From Omphiscola glabra (lineage: Eukaryota; Mollusca; Gastropoda; Lymnaeidae): a stretch of DNA of 64,000 nucleotides. The stretch spans positions 10,685,793 through 10,749,792 of the forward strand of contig OZ024798.1 of NCBI GenBank assembly GCA_964017045.1, read 5' to 3'. The notes beneath the pieces are model-generated. The model did not search any database. It had not been told where the DNA came from and saw nothing but the letters and a program-made list of their open reading frames with translations. This document shows, piece after piece, positions 50,887 to 61,111 of the stretch (positions within the stretch are counted from its first letter, which is position 1; every line of letters begins with the position of its first letter). The position numbers and the translations under genes are program-made.

Positions 50887-51061
50887 TTAAATAGACACGA
50901 ACAATCTGTGTCAATATAACAATATATATTAAGTTTTAATAATAATTTTAAAATATTTTTTAAAATAATAATTTTACATTACACATAAGTGTAAAGTAAA
51001 ATTTTTATTAGAGCTTAAATATATATTGTTATATTGACACGGGTTGTTCGTGTCTATTTAA
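50887..51061. mobile_element. 175-bp MITE with about 60-bp inverted ends
   Basis: Inverted ends share ttaaatagacacgaacaa and tgtcaatataacaatatata, with a few mismatches. The middle is AT-rich and the element is non-coding. The target duplication is unclear, so the superfamily is not assigned. Confidence 0.75.
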
Positions 51062-51190
51062 CCCAATGCAGTAACAGTGGTTGCATGGTGGCTTAGGTCA
51101 TGTGACGCCTAAATTTCTAATTAGCATCTCCCCTGTTGCGCTCCGATTAAGTGCAGAATGATGCAAACTAAGTTCAGATATGTGCTAGAG

Positions 51191-51352
51191 CAGTGCTTCT
51201 CAAACGTTTTAGTATGGCGGACCGGCAGGAATTTTTTTCCATTGCACCAGGGACCGGTGCACTATTTTTCTTGCACTGACGTGGTAGCGAAATGAGTTTT
51301 CTTGAAAACTTCTTCGGCACCGGTCCGCGGACCACCACTTTGAGTAGCACTG
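51191..51352. mobile_element. hAT MITE with 8-bp target duplication
   Basis: This 162-bp element has ends cagtgcttctcaaa and, inverted, cagtgctactcaaa. A perfect 8-bp duplication, tgctagag, lies at 51183-51190 and 51353-51360. The interior has paired accggt motifs (gggaccggtgcac and caccggtccgcggacc). It is non-coding and distinct in sequence from the SPIN-like copy at 262. Confidence 0.88.
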
Positions 51353-51399
51353 TGCTAGAGATCATTCTTGCATTTGAATTTCACAACATCAAAGGCGCC

Positions 51400-51651
51400 A
51401 CGACCGGAGTGAATTCATCCTGTGTATGGCAATGGACACCACAATTCCCAATTTGCATGCTGGTATGCGCCCTTATCTCTCCACGCCGGGCGCTTCAAAA
51501 ATCTCTCCCCCCCCCAATCAAATCGTCTAATAGACAATTAATTCAGGTATACGCCAAACGGCACCTCTGGATTTTAAAAACAATCAAACATTTTCTGGGG
51601 AGTGGCTCCCCCCCAGACCCAATCAGCTCCCTCGATATCTGCGCCAATCCC

Positions 51652-51685
<34 letters not shown>

Positions 51686-52900
51686 AGTAAAGTTGGCCCT
51701 GGTAGCCCATTTTGGCGCTGATATATTCACTGCCCCAGTGGCGCAGGTGGTGTTGTTGCGGGAAGATTATGGTCGCGCGCTGATAAAACCGAACAAAGTA
51801 AAAAGTAAAATATATTTAAAATTTAAAAAATAAATAAATTGCTACCAAAAAGATCAAAGATTTTCCAATTATTGCAATTATTGTATTGTAAGCAAAAAAG
51901 ACCTTTTTAGTTTTTAATAATCCATTCTTGTTTCGCAAATTTGAAAAGCAGACATTTATCGACCATAAAAATTAGTTAAACATTGAGTAATAGTAACACT
52001 TAATTGCTATTTAACATTGCTCTGCGTACATAGGGCTCATCCACATAGAACGTTCGCGAAAAATTCATCTCCCCCCCCCCCCCCACTTTCCCCCCTGTTG
52101 CTCCCCATGATAAGGTACAATGAGTTTCGCCCCCTCCCCCGCCCCCCCCCCCAAAAAAAATCATAAATCAATAATCTTTATAATAATTATGACGTCACAG
52201 TATAAATGATCCGTGTTAGCTTCGTGCCCACGTTAAAATCTTACCACACATTAAACACAGGCAGGAACAATCAAAATTACTACACCCCACCCCGTCTTGT
52301 AGTTGTAGTTTCCTTTCCGAACAGTAACGTTTAAAATTAACCCAATCGGGGCTGAGTTTGCGTACTGCCCGGCCTTGAGTTTATTGACCGCAACGTCACG
52401 TCTTTCAGGTCTGCCCTCCAGTGTCGCATACCTTGATGGGCACAGTTTTTTTTTTTAAAACCATTGATGTAGGAAGGGGGCGCGGAGGGGAGCGGTCCAG
52501 CCCTGGCGGTATTTTTTTTCCATTTGGAGGGCCGCCTTTTCAACCGATGTTGAAATGTTTGTGTGTGGAAGATGGTGGCAAAATGCTTGCCACCACCCCA
52601 GGGTGGCACCAACCCTAGATACGCCCATACTTACGACTCTCCAATCTGGATTCGAAGTCCTGGAACAATACACATGATTGACTTTTTAATTGTGGGAATT
52701 TTGTATACGCGAAGAAAGATTGAACAACTAACCAACTTTCCGGAGATGATTGTGTGTAAGATGCCATTTTGATTTTTATGAACTTGTCTATATTGAACTC
52801 TTCAAACCTTACCTATGCCCCTTTCCTGATACCCACGCCCTCTCCCTGATAACCACGCCCTCTTCCTAAGATGGAGTCGGGAAGAAATGACACCCTTCAG
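51400..52900. other. Repeat-derived sequence, not resolved
   Basis: The stretch contains an A tract of about 28 bases ending near 51,684, C runs near 52,070-52,085 and 52,140-52,153, and a self-complementary segment (tggtggcaaaatgcttgcca) near 52,572. These look like decayed transposon ends, but I could not define element borders. No gene is supported. Confidence 0.4.
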
Positions 52901-53199
52901 TGTATTATAAATTGGAAAACAGAAGGGTCGTTCTGCAGTGTCGACAGACACCAGCCTACACCGGCCTGTCTAAAAGTATTGGTCCCATTTCTGTGGCATC
53001 TACGTTGATGCCACAGAGAACCAAAATAATTCACTCTACTTATTCGTAACAGTAACGAGGTTTGTTCTTCGGTACATTTATATGACGCGCCAAAGGTCGT
53101 GATTTTTTCTGAGCAATTATAAATTTAGCTAACCATAGTAATAGTAGAAATTATCAATGATTGTTCGAAATTTAGTTCATTCAGTCAGATGTTCAAACT

Positions 53200-53335
53200 A
53201 CAGTTCATCTGGTAATAGTTCATCTGGTAATAGTTCATCTGGTAATAGTGCATCTGTTAATAGTGCATCTGGTAATAGCGCATCTGGTAATAGTTCATCT
53301 GGTAATAGTTCATCTGGCAGTAGCACATCTGGAGT
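53200..53335. repeat. 15-bp tandem repeat, about 9 copies
   Basis: Units of agttcatctggtaat and variants. The open frame (Ser-Gly-Asn-Ser) results from a period divisible by 3. A related array lies at 54010-54146 on the other side of a LINE fragment. Confidence 0.93.
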
Positions 53336-53344
53336 CTCAGTCTT

Positions 53345-53990
53345 GTCACTAAGCTGAAAGTGTACAGACCAGTCGTATCAACATCTCTCCTATATGCTAG
53401 CGAGACGTGGACAGTGCGCGGCCCGACATGCATTGGTAGACAAGTAAACCATCCTCCACCCACGCCGTCAACGTCTTGGCATAAGCAGGCAGGACAAAGT
53501 CCCCGATACAGACGTTCTACACCAGTATCCCCCATTATTACCTTTTTTTACACCAGCATCCACGCTCTCCTACACAAAGGACGAGCCAGATGGGCAGGGC
53601 GTGTCGCGAGCGTAGCAACCAGCAGACCTCCTGAACAAAAAATGTTCGCTGAACTCTCTAAAATAAAACGCCTGGCTGGTGGGAAGAGAATACGCTTCAA
53701 GGACTGTCTAAAAGCTCCTCTCAAATTCATGGACGTTGACTTTGATTCGCGGGAGACACTTGCTATGGATCGTACACGCCGTAGGGGCGGATTTACTGTC
53801 AAGGGAGCACAATCCTCAGAGAATAAACGCCCGCTTATGCCTAAAGAAAGCTCACGGCAAGGAAAAGCAGCTTCAACTCCAATCCAACCGAAAACAACGC
53901 GTTTCCCTCGTGCAGGAACGCTTTCCAGGCACAAATGGGAGTAGTAAGCCGCCCGTTGAATGTAGGCTTGATCGTCTGCGCATGCGAAAG
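53345..53990 (+). mobile_element. LINE ORF2 C-terminal fragment
   Basis: The open frame 53360-53944 has TSLLYASETWTV, then, after diverged sequence, LLHKGRARWAGRVA, PPEQKMFAELSKIKRLAGGK, IRFKDCLKAPLK and LAMDRTRRRG. These match the standard tail of animal LINE ORF2 (LLY-ETW, RW-GHV-RM, K--KD-LK, DR--WR). The RT core is absent and the region between TWTV and LLHKG is abnormal. The fragment is non-functional. Confidence 0.82.
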
Positions 53991-54009
53991 ACGAACAACA
54001 AAGACAAAT

Positions 54010-54146
54010 TCGTCTGGTAGCAGTTCATCCGGCAAGAGTTCACCTGGCTGCAGTTCACCTGGCAGTAGTTCGCCTGGAAGTAGTTCACCTGGCAGTAGTT
54101 CGCCTGGAAGTAGTTCTTCTGGCAGTAATTCACTTGGCGATTATTG
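54010..54146. repeat. 15-bp tandem repeat, about 9 copies, related to the array at 53200
   Basis: Units of agttcacctggcagt and variants, 11 of 15 bases or better against the unit at 53200. The array directly follows the LINE fragment. Confidence 0.92.
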
Positions 54147-54367
54147 AGCAGAAACATTTTCAAACCGTTCTAGCTCCTTAACATTTTGGGCTCAACCATC
54201 CATTGAATGATGTCCATGCATGCGGGTTTGATTATCGTTTCTTCAATATTATTGTTTGTATCTTCCAAAACTGTGACAGACGACCTCGTTCATAACCTTA
54301 CCAAATTTACACTGTAAAATATTAATTGCCTTTCTCCCTCCTGTGGAGCATTTTGCCGCGAGCACAT

Positions 54368-54489
54368 AGAATCGTCTTGCGGCACACATTAACTCGTCTC
54401 GCGGCACACAAAGACCCGTCTCGCGGCACACATAGACTCGTCTCGCGGCACACATAGACTCGTCTCGCGGCACACATAGACTCGTCTTG
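54368..54489. repeat. 22-bp tandem repeat, about 6 copies
   Basis: The motif cgtctcgcggcacacatag recurs every 22 bases at 54373, 54395, 54417, 54439 and on. It is CpG-rich. Confidence 0.92.
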
Positions 54490-54716
54490 CCAGATGTTAA
54501 GAATGACAATTGCAATAACTGAATTATTTTTATGTTGGTAAATTTTATAACTTAATATAACTATACGTTTTATTCGAGGAGAGGTTGGGGAAGGGTGTGG
54601 GGTGGAGGTCGAATTCGAGAGGGTGGCTGCAATGCTGAAAATAATTGTTTGGTAGCCCTGTATTAGAAAAAAAAAAAACAAGATGAAAACCTGAACTAGA
54701 TAAAATGAAATTCAAA

Positions 54717-54968
54717 CTCATCCAGTGTCTTCAAAACTGTCACCAACCCAAACCACGACTCATCCAGTGTCTTCAAAACTGTCACCAACCCAAACCACGA
54801 CTCATCCAGTGTCTTCAAAACTGTCACCAACCCAAACCACGACTCATCCGGTGTCTTCAAAACTGTCACCAACCCAAACCACGACTCATCCAGTGTCTTC
54901 AAAACTGTCACCAACCCAAACCACGACTCATCCGGTGTCTTCAAAACTGTCACCAACCCAAACCACGA
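54717..54968. repeat. 42-bp tandem repeat, 6 copies
   Basis: gtgtcttcaaaactgtcacc recurs at 42-base steps from 54725. Copies are almost identical (ccagtg or ccggtg variants). Both strands stay open as a consequence of the period. Confidence 0.95.
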
Positions 54969-55036
54969 TTATGAAAATGCGAAAGACGTCTTCTCTGAAA
55001 ATATATATATGTTTTCTATAAAGCAAAAGAAAATGA

Positions 55037-55060
55037 CCCCCCCCCCCCCCCCCCCCCCCC
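55037..55060. repeat. 24-base C homopolymer
   Basis: An uninterrupted C run, the longest of several C or G runs in the window. Its length may be unreliable in the assembly. Confidence 0.95.
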
Positions 55061-55227
55061 AAACATTTTGATTTTTTGATTGATTAGTTCAAGCATAGGT
55101 TATTCATTGCTGTCACAAACGAAAGGGAACAAAAATATGTGCGTATATATGTCATAACCCAGACTGCCTACCATTTGGTTTGGGGGGGGGGGTGATTCCC
55201 CACAAATAACAGAAATTATTGTCTATT

Positions 55228-55690
55228 CACACCGCCCTGACCGTGTTTAGCTGAGCGATTCACACCGTCCTGACAGTGTTTAGCTGAGCGATTCACAACG
55301 CCCTGACCGTGTTTAGCTGAGCGATTCACAACGCCCTGACCATGTTTAGCTGAGCGATTCACAACGCCCTGACCATGTTTAGCTGAGCGATTCACACCGC
55401 CCTGACCATGTTTAGCTGAGCGATTCACACCGCCCTGACCATGTTTAGCTGAGCGATTCACACCGCCCTGACCATGTTTAGCTGAGCGATTCACAACGCC
55501 CTGACCGTGTTTAGCTGAGCGATTCACACCGTCCTGACCATGTTTAGCTGAGCGATTCACACCGCCTAGCCATATTTAGCTAAACGATTCACACCGTCCT
55601 GACCATGTTTAGCTTAGCGATTCACACCGCCTAGCCATATTTAGCTGAGCGATTCACACCGCCTAGCCATGTTCAGCGGAGCTAATTCAA
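55228..55690. repeat. 33-bp tandem repeat, about 14 copies
   Basis: Units of 33 bases share catgtttagctgagcgattc. Units after 55560 are shorter and more diverged. Read on the minus strand the array is open to 55560 (11-residue unit NRSAKHGQGGV). No splice signals or flanking coding sequence show that it is translated. Confidence 0.93.
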
Positions 55691-56489
55691 GATCAGAATG
55701 TCTCCTCCCGAGACAGATGAATTTTTCGTAAACACTAATTTACACACGTTAAAGTTAAACTGATACAAAAAAACAGCGAACATGTGATGAACATCATTAA
55801 GTTCCATTTATTTTAAAAAATGAAAACTTTCTTTTAAAGACTCATCAATTTTTTTTTTTTAATTATTAAAAAAATCGTTCTCATTGACCAACATTTAGGC
55901 AAGGTCTATATGTAAAGTCTAGAGTCAATGTGTTTGATCCACGTTATAAATTTTGGATGGAAAGACCACGTCACTGGGGGGGGGGGGTGTATGTGGGTGT
56001 TCGAAGAACATCATAAAGTTGAGACAGATTTGTTCGCTTCTCTTCAACGGGACGTATCATAACACAAGAGGTGTTCTGCTCCACATCGATGAGGTAAGAT
56101 GCAGCCTTTGGTCGTAATCTTTGGGGTCATTTCGAGGTGTCTGATTGTTACGAGGTTAGACCATGAAAGATGCTTGTGGCACATATCTAAGGTACTTAAG
56201 ATCGTCTGAACTTTACATTACCGTGGTTCTTAGTTTTACATTACCGTGGTTCTTAGTTTTACATTACCGTGGTATGAATGACCTTAAAAAAATCCATTTC
56301 GTTTCGGAGTCGTGTTCGTGACATAAAGAGGACTTTTAGATAGAGACCACAGATTTTGGGTTCATGCTACTGAGAGGATTTTTAGATTGAGGACACCCCC
56401 CCCCCCCCCCATTTACACGTTGGGTTCGTGGAATTAGCTGTTATTTGAATATCCCAATGTTTGCAATGAAAGCAAACTTGGGACTGCCA
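55691..56489. other. Spacer downstream of the 11-residue repeat ORF
   Basis: The spacer holds a small 23-bp repeat (ttacattaccgtggttct, three copies, 56213-56275), a G run near 55,976-55,987 and a C run near 56,396-56,410. It would include the 3' untranslated region of the minus-strand ORF. No gene is seen. Confidence 0.5.
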
Positions 56490-58022
56490 CTATTCTTGTT
56501 TAACTTCATTAGGAACTGACTGTCGGTTTGGGTTAACAGTATTCGCCATAGATGGACGTGTTTTGGTTTGTAGTATTCCCCATAGACTGTAGCGTTTGGG
56601 TTTGTAGTCATCGCCTGAGGCTGACGTGTTTGAGTTTGCAGTATTCGCCATAGACTGGCGTGTTGGGCTAGCTATACTCGCAATAGACTCACGGTTGGGG
56701 TTATCAGTATTCGCCATATACTCAAGGTTTGGGTTATCAGTATTCACCATAGACGGACGTGTTGGGTTAGCTATACTCGCCATAGATTGACGTGCTTTGG
56801 TTTGTAGTTTTCCCAAAAGACTGAAGCGTTTTGGCTTGTAGTATTCGTCATAGACTGGCGTGTCTGAGTTTGCAGTATTCGCCATAGACTGACGGCTTTG
56901 TTGAGCAGTATTCGCCATAGACTGACGTGTTGGGTTTGCTATACTCGCCATAGACTCACGGTTTGGATTAGCAGTATTCGCCATAGAATGACGTGTTAGG
57001 TTATCAGTATTCACCATAGACTGAGGGTTTGGATAAGCCGTGTTCGCCATAGACTGACGCGGTACGTTTGTTGTACTCGCCATTGATTGACGGTTTGGAT
57101 TATCAGCATTCGCCATAGACTGACGCGGTACGTTTGTTGTACTCGCCATAGATTGACGGTTTGGATTATCAGCATTCGCCATAGACTGACGCGGTACGCT
57201 TGTTGTACTCGCCATAGATTGACGGTTTGGATTATCAGCATTCGCCATAGACTGACGCGGTATGTTTGCTGTACTCGCCATAGATTGACGGTTTGGTTTA
57301 TCAGTATTCGCCATGTTCGTGTTTGCAGTATTCGCCATAGATTGACCCTTTTGGTTTTCAATATTTAGATAAGACTGAAGAGTTGATTTTGAAGTCTCTG
57401 GGTGAAATGGGGTTGCAATATTAGGATGAGGCTCAAATTTTTGGTTTGAAGCATTGGAATGAGATGTGAGCGTTCGGTCTGCAGTATTGGAATGAGATGT
57501 GAGCGTTCGGTCTGCAGTATTGGAATGAGATGTGAGCGTTCGGTCTGCAGTATTGGAATGAGATGTAAGCGTTCGGTCTGCAGTATTGCTGGGATTAGAT
57601 GGGTCTGTTTGCTTGGCGACACTCGGAGAAGACGGGAGAGTTGAGTTTCCCACATTTGCATATATTCGATGTTGTTGGACGTAGATTTGGGGATAAAATC
57701 GATTTTGTTGGTTCCCGAAATTGGGATAAAATTGGCCTGGCTGGATTCGACTGTTGGGGTAAAACTGGCCTTGTTGGATTCCACTGCTGAGATAAATTTG
57801 GCCCGGTTGGCCTCCGCTATTGGGAGAAAATGGGTACTGTTGGATGCCCGCAGTGGGATAAAACGGAGCTAGCTGGTTCCCGCTGTTGGGGTAGTACTGG
57901 GGTGTCGGTCTCACGTCATTTGGGTTAAACGCCATTGGCAGTGGGCCTCCCGGGGTTTGTGGCCCTGGCTTTGAAGCTACTCTTGGTTGGCGTTCTTGAA
58001 TTACCCCAGGATCCTTGAACAT
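56490..58022 (-). CDS. Novel 11-residue-repeat protein (510 residues, single open exon)
   Basis: I recognise no family. Residues 1-47 are Pro-rich and unique. From residue 48 to the end, nearly everything is consecutive 11-residue modules: GIQQGQFYPNS-type (48-124), transitional (125-146), four identical TADRTLTSHSN (147-190), diverged (191-245), then QSMANADNPNR/QSMASTTNVPR-type to 510. Two 12-residue modules (FSLLGKLQTKAR at 400, YSLWGILQTKTR at 478) break the beat. They sit in a 78-residue higher-order repeat with a YKPKR module before each. No Cys and a single Trp are seen. No signal peptide or membrane segment is visible, so an upstream exon may supply one; an AG just inside the ORF (after ttcaag) could be an acceptor. 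It could be an expressed structural, secreted or disordered protein, or a fortuitous open minisatellite. Confidence 0.55.
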   Translation of the reverse strand: MFKDPGVIQERQPRVASKPGPQTPGGPLPMAFNPNDVRPTPQYYPNSGNQLAPFYPTAGIQQYPFSPNSGGQPGQIYLSSGIQQGQFYPNSRIQPGQFYPNFGNQQNRFYPQIYVQQHRIYANVGNSTLPSSPSVAKQTDPSNPSNTADRTLTSHSNTADRTLTSHSNTADRTLTSHSNTADRTLTSHSNASNQKFEPHPNIATPFHPETSKSTLQSYLNIENQKGQSMANTANTNMANTDKPNRQSMASTANIPRQSMANADNPNRQSMASTTSVPRQSMANADNPNRQSMASTTNVPRQSMANADNPNRQSMASTTNVPRQSMANTAYPNPQSMVNTDNLTRHSMANTANPNRESMASIANPTRQSMANTAQQSRQSMANTANSDTPVYDEYYKPKRFSLLGKLQTKARQSMASIANPTRPSMVNTDNPNLEYMANTDNPNRESIASIASPTRQSMANTANSNTSASGDDYKPKRYSLWGILQTKTRPSMANTVNPNRQSVPNEVKQE

Positions 58023-58398
58023 TGGTAAAATATATATACATCAGATTATATGCATCACATTATATACATCAGATTATATAATGCATCACATTATATTGCA
58101 CGTTGGGGAAATATCAAATGAGCATAAGTATAAAACGAACAATAAGAGAAATAAATTAGTATTACAATAAATTAATACAAATAGCTTTACAAGGACGAGG
58201 AACTGGAAGTTCAATCGCCTTATTAATGAGAGCATGGCCACCTCTTGCTTAGCTGTGTCATAAGGCAAAAAAAAAAAAAACGAATTAAAAAAATGAAAAC
58301 AAATAGAAGCGCTGCCGTAAAACGTGTTACAAATAATGTCGTTGGTACACCCCCAAGTGGTGACTATGGGAAACTCAAGAAGAAAAAGGAGAACACCA

Positions 58399-58467
58399 AA
58401 GTAGATAGATAGATAGACGGATAGATAGATAGACGGATAGATAGATAGACGGATAGATAGATAGACG

Positions 58468-58515
<48 letters not shown>

Positions 58516-58535
58516 GACGGATAGATAGATAGACG

Positions 58536-58570
<35 letters not shown>

Positions 58571-58627
58571 GGATATATGGATAGACGGATAGATGGATAG
58601 ATAGATAGATAGATAGATGGATAGATG

Positions 58628-58682
<55 letters not shown>

Positions 58683-58757
58683 TGATAGATAGATAGATAG
58701 ATAGATCCGATCGATAGATAGATCCGATCGATAGATCGATCGATCGATCCATCTAGT
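58399..58757. repeat. (GATA)n microsatellite with GATAGACG variants
   Basis: About 360 bases of gata/gacg/gatg tetranucleotides grade into gatcgatc and then ggatggaagggt repeats up to about 58,825. The minus-strand frame through it (Ser-Ile-Tyr-Leu) is spurious. Confidence 0.97.
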
Positions 58758-59279
58758 GGGTGGGTGGATGGATGGAAGGGTGGATGGATGGAAGGGTGGA
58801 TGGAAGGGTGGATGAATGGATGCAGATATATAGATTAATATGGATATATAGAGTTTAGGGGTGACGCGATGCTCAATATTCCAGTTTTAATGTCTTTTTG
58901 GCCTTACTTTTGGAACGAACTAGCATAAGTATGCGCGGTGATTGCTTTTGTTTTAACCAAAATTAATGTAGATTTATTTGATGTACCGTAACTAAAAATG
59001 TAGAAAAATATTTGTTGATTCAATATCAGCCAACACGTCATTAGGAGTAAGTAAGTGAAGCCTAGTCTTTGAGAATCCTTAATGTTTTTATTTGTTATTA
59101 ATAAGGGTTGAGCAGATTGTAACAGTTGTACTTTATTGAATATGTAATCGCCCTTTTTGTGGAGATGCGGCCCAGTCTCACCCAGACTCTACCTCCTGCG
59201 GTCCCCCCACCCTTTCCGGATAATTTCTTCTATAATGCCGTGCTAGAAATATAGGAAACTAAGAGCCGTCCCATGCGCC

Positions 59280-59465
59280 CTGAAAACCCTGCCGCTGCAG
59301 GGGGCCTCGGGCATTTCAAGGGCACAACGTTGTGATGTTGGCAAAAATAAATAAACTATCAGCTTGAAATGCAGGGGGCGGGAGGCACACACCCGAAAAG
59401 TGGCGGTGGGTGCCCGCCCCCCCCCCTCCAAAAGTCACGTGGCGGTTCTGAGCAACTACCGTTTC
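59280..59465. repeat. Dispersed repeat, copy 1
   Basis: It shares cctgccgctgca, gggcctcg, aagggcac, ttgtgatgttgg and, later, caaaagtcacgtggcggtt with a diverged copy at 60,465-60,655, in the same orientation. It has no coding frame I can defend. It is probably an old transposon. Confidence 0.6.
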
Positions 59466-59854
59466 AAAAAACAACAACTTTTAAATTTGTCATTTCGACC
59501 CGTCGCCATCGTCGGGGGAAACGTACGAACCCTGTTCCTGCACGCGAAAGTGCACGCCATGATCGTCTCCGCGACCAGCAGTACCCAAGTTACACCATTG
59601 ACCACCGTGAAAAAAATATACGGGTGCAGGATGTCTAAGATGACTTCGCACGTCGTGAATGGAATACTGACACTGATCGTCTCGCCTTCAAACCTGCAAT
59701 GGGGAATATAAAATTGAAATAACGTCGTTGAAATAGTAGCTTTAATAAATTAAAAAAATGTTTTTATAGATATTAATTAAAGCAGCTAAACACATTTTGA
59801 CCAACGTCGCTTTAGGTATTTTACGTTCAAATAGTGTGACCCTTTAATTGCCAT

Positions 59855-60145
59855 CAATCCCTGCGGCGCTACAGCCCATGCAGGTCTTTGGCCTGCCTCA
59901 CCACTTCCTTCCACTCAGACCTTCCATCCACCCATCCCTGCGGCGCTACAGCCCATGCAGGTCTTTGGCCTGCCTCACTAATTCCTTCCACTCAGACCTT
60001 CCATCCACCCATCCATGCGGCGCTACAGCCCATGCAGGTCTTTGGCCTGCCTCACCACTTCCTTCCACTCAGACCTTCCATCCACCCATCACTGCGGCGC
60101 TACAGCCCTTTCAGGTCTTTGGCCTGACTCACCTAGGCTAGGGAA
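59855..60145 (-). repeat. 77-bp tandem repeat, 4 copies, derived from a LINE 3' end
   Basis: cggcgctacagcccatgcag recurs at 59864, 59941, 60018 and (with one change) 60095. The reverse complement matches the LINE 3' ends at 45,160-45,415 and 35,375. The tail of a LINE appears to have been amplified in tandem. Confidence 0.88.
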
Positions 60146-60464
60146 CCTTACATCAAAAATTAAGGCAGCTGCATAGAGAGCTGTAAGGGGCAGATGGCTG
60201 TACGCAGGGCTAACAACCCGGCCCATGTACAAAAAAATATGTTACGAATGCCAAACAACCCATTACTTTGGTCTGAGTTGTTTGTCAATATTATCAAACG
60301 GATAACCCTGGGACAGTGGATGACCGGCCAGGGTGTCACCTTTCCGTAGGGCCAGAGCCGCCGCGTGCGGCCCTCACCCCCCTACGGCTGCTCACCGTCT
60401 CGGGGTTTTTTAAGGAGCCCAAAGCTGTGATGTTGGGTTGGTGTGGGGTTGGGGAGGGGGGCGG

Positions 60465-60655
60465 CTCTGCAGACCCTGCCGCTGCATTGGGTCTCGTGTG
60501 TTTAAGGGGCCCAAAGCTGTGCTGTCGAAAAGAAAAAATGCACTTTTAACTTTGAATGCAAAAGAAGAAGAAAAAAAGGGGGTGGGGGGTGGGCGGGGAC
60601 AAAACCGCAAAACCGAAAGTGGTAGGCGCCTCCAAATGTCACGCGACGGCTTTGT
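60465..60655. repeat. Dispersed repeat, copy 2
   Basis: A diverged copy of the segment at 59,280-59,465, with cctgccgctgcattgggtct, ggggcccaaagctgtg and caaatgtcacgcgacggctt. Shorter related motifs (cccaaagctgtgatgttggg) just before, near 60,420, suggest a third partial copy. Confidence 0.6.
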
Positions 60656-60983
60656 GTGATATCTTTCATTTAGTTGGCCAACGACTTAGTTGTATCAGTA
60701 TTTTTTCCCCCTTGCATTTGTCTGTAACTATCCTTAAGACATTTAAAAAAAAATATTTGGACAGTTTTGCCCCATCGGAACGTGCAGTTGCTTCCCCCTT
60801 AAAATAGTTCTATATCAATCTGATCACAAACATACGCAATAACTCGTAAGCAAGATAGACAATCTTTGAAACAGCGTGCATTTTAAGGGTATGCAGTTTC
60901 GTACCCATTAAAGTTTTTTTTAGAAATTATTTTTTTTTAGCCCACTAATAAATTAAAACCTAGACTAATCATTTGATCTTGTT

Positions 60984-61111
60984 GGAGAACCAGTCTCCTG
61001 TCATTGAGAACCGGTCTCCTGTCACTGAGAACCAGTCTCCTGTCATTGAGAACCAGTCTCCTGTCATTGAGAACCAGTCTCATGTCATGGAGAACCAGTC
61101 TCCTGTCATGG
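60984..61111. repeat. 21-bp tandem repeat, about 6 copies
   Basis: gagaaccagtctcctgtcat recurs every 21 bases with a few changes. Confidence 0.93.

Noticed and set aside
52600..52680. tRNA-like B-box sequence (attcgaagtcc)
   Set aside because: No matching A box or cloverleaf could be formed around it.
54696..54974. Repetitive open frames on both strands over the 42-bp array
   Set aside because: The period is divisible by 3 and the unit lacks stops in several frames, so the openness is not evidence of coding.
58086..58268. Hydrophobic minus-strand frame (LVLVKLFVLIYC) as a signal-peptide exon for the repeat protein
   Set aside because: It is an AT-rich frame rich in Leu/Phe by composition; the donor (GTAAAG) and acceptor are too weak to support the join without transcripts.
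58375..58752. 125-codon minus-strand open frame of Ser/Ile/Tyr/Leu repeats
   Set aside because: It is the GATA microsatellite read in frame; composition and periodicity come entirely from the tetranucleotide.
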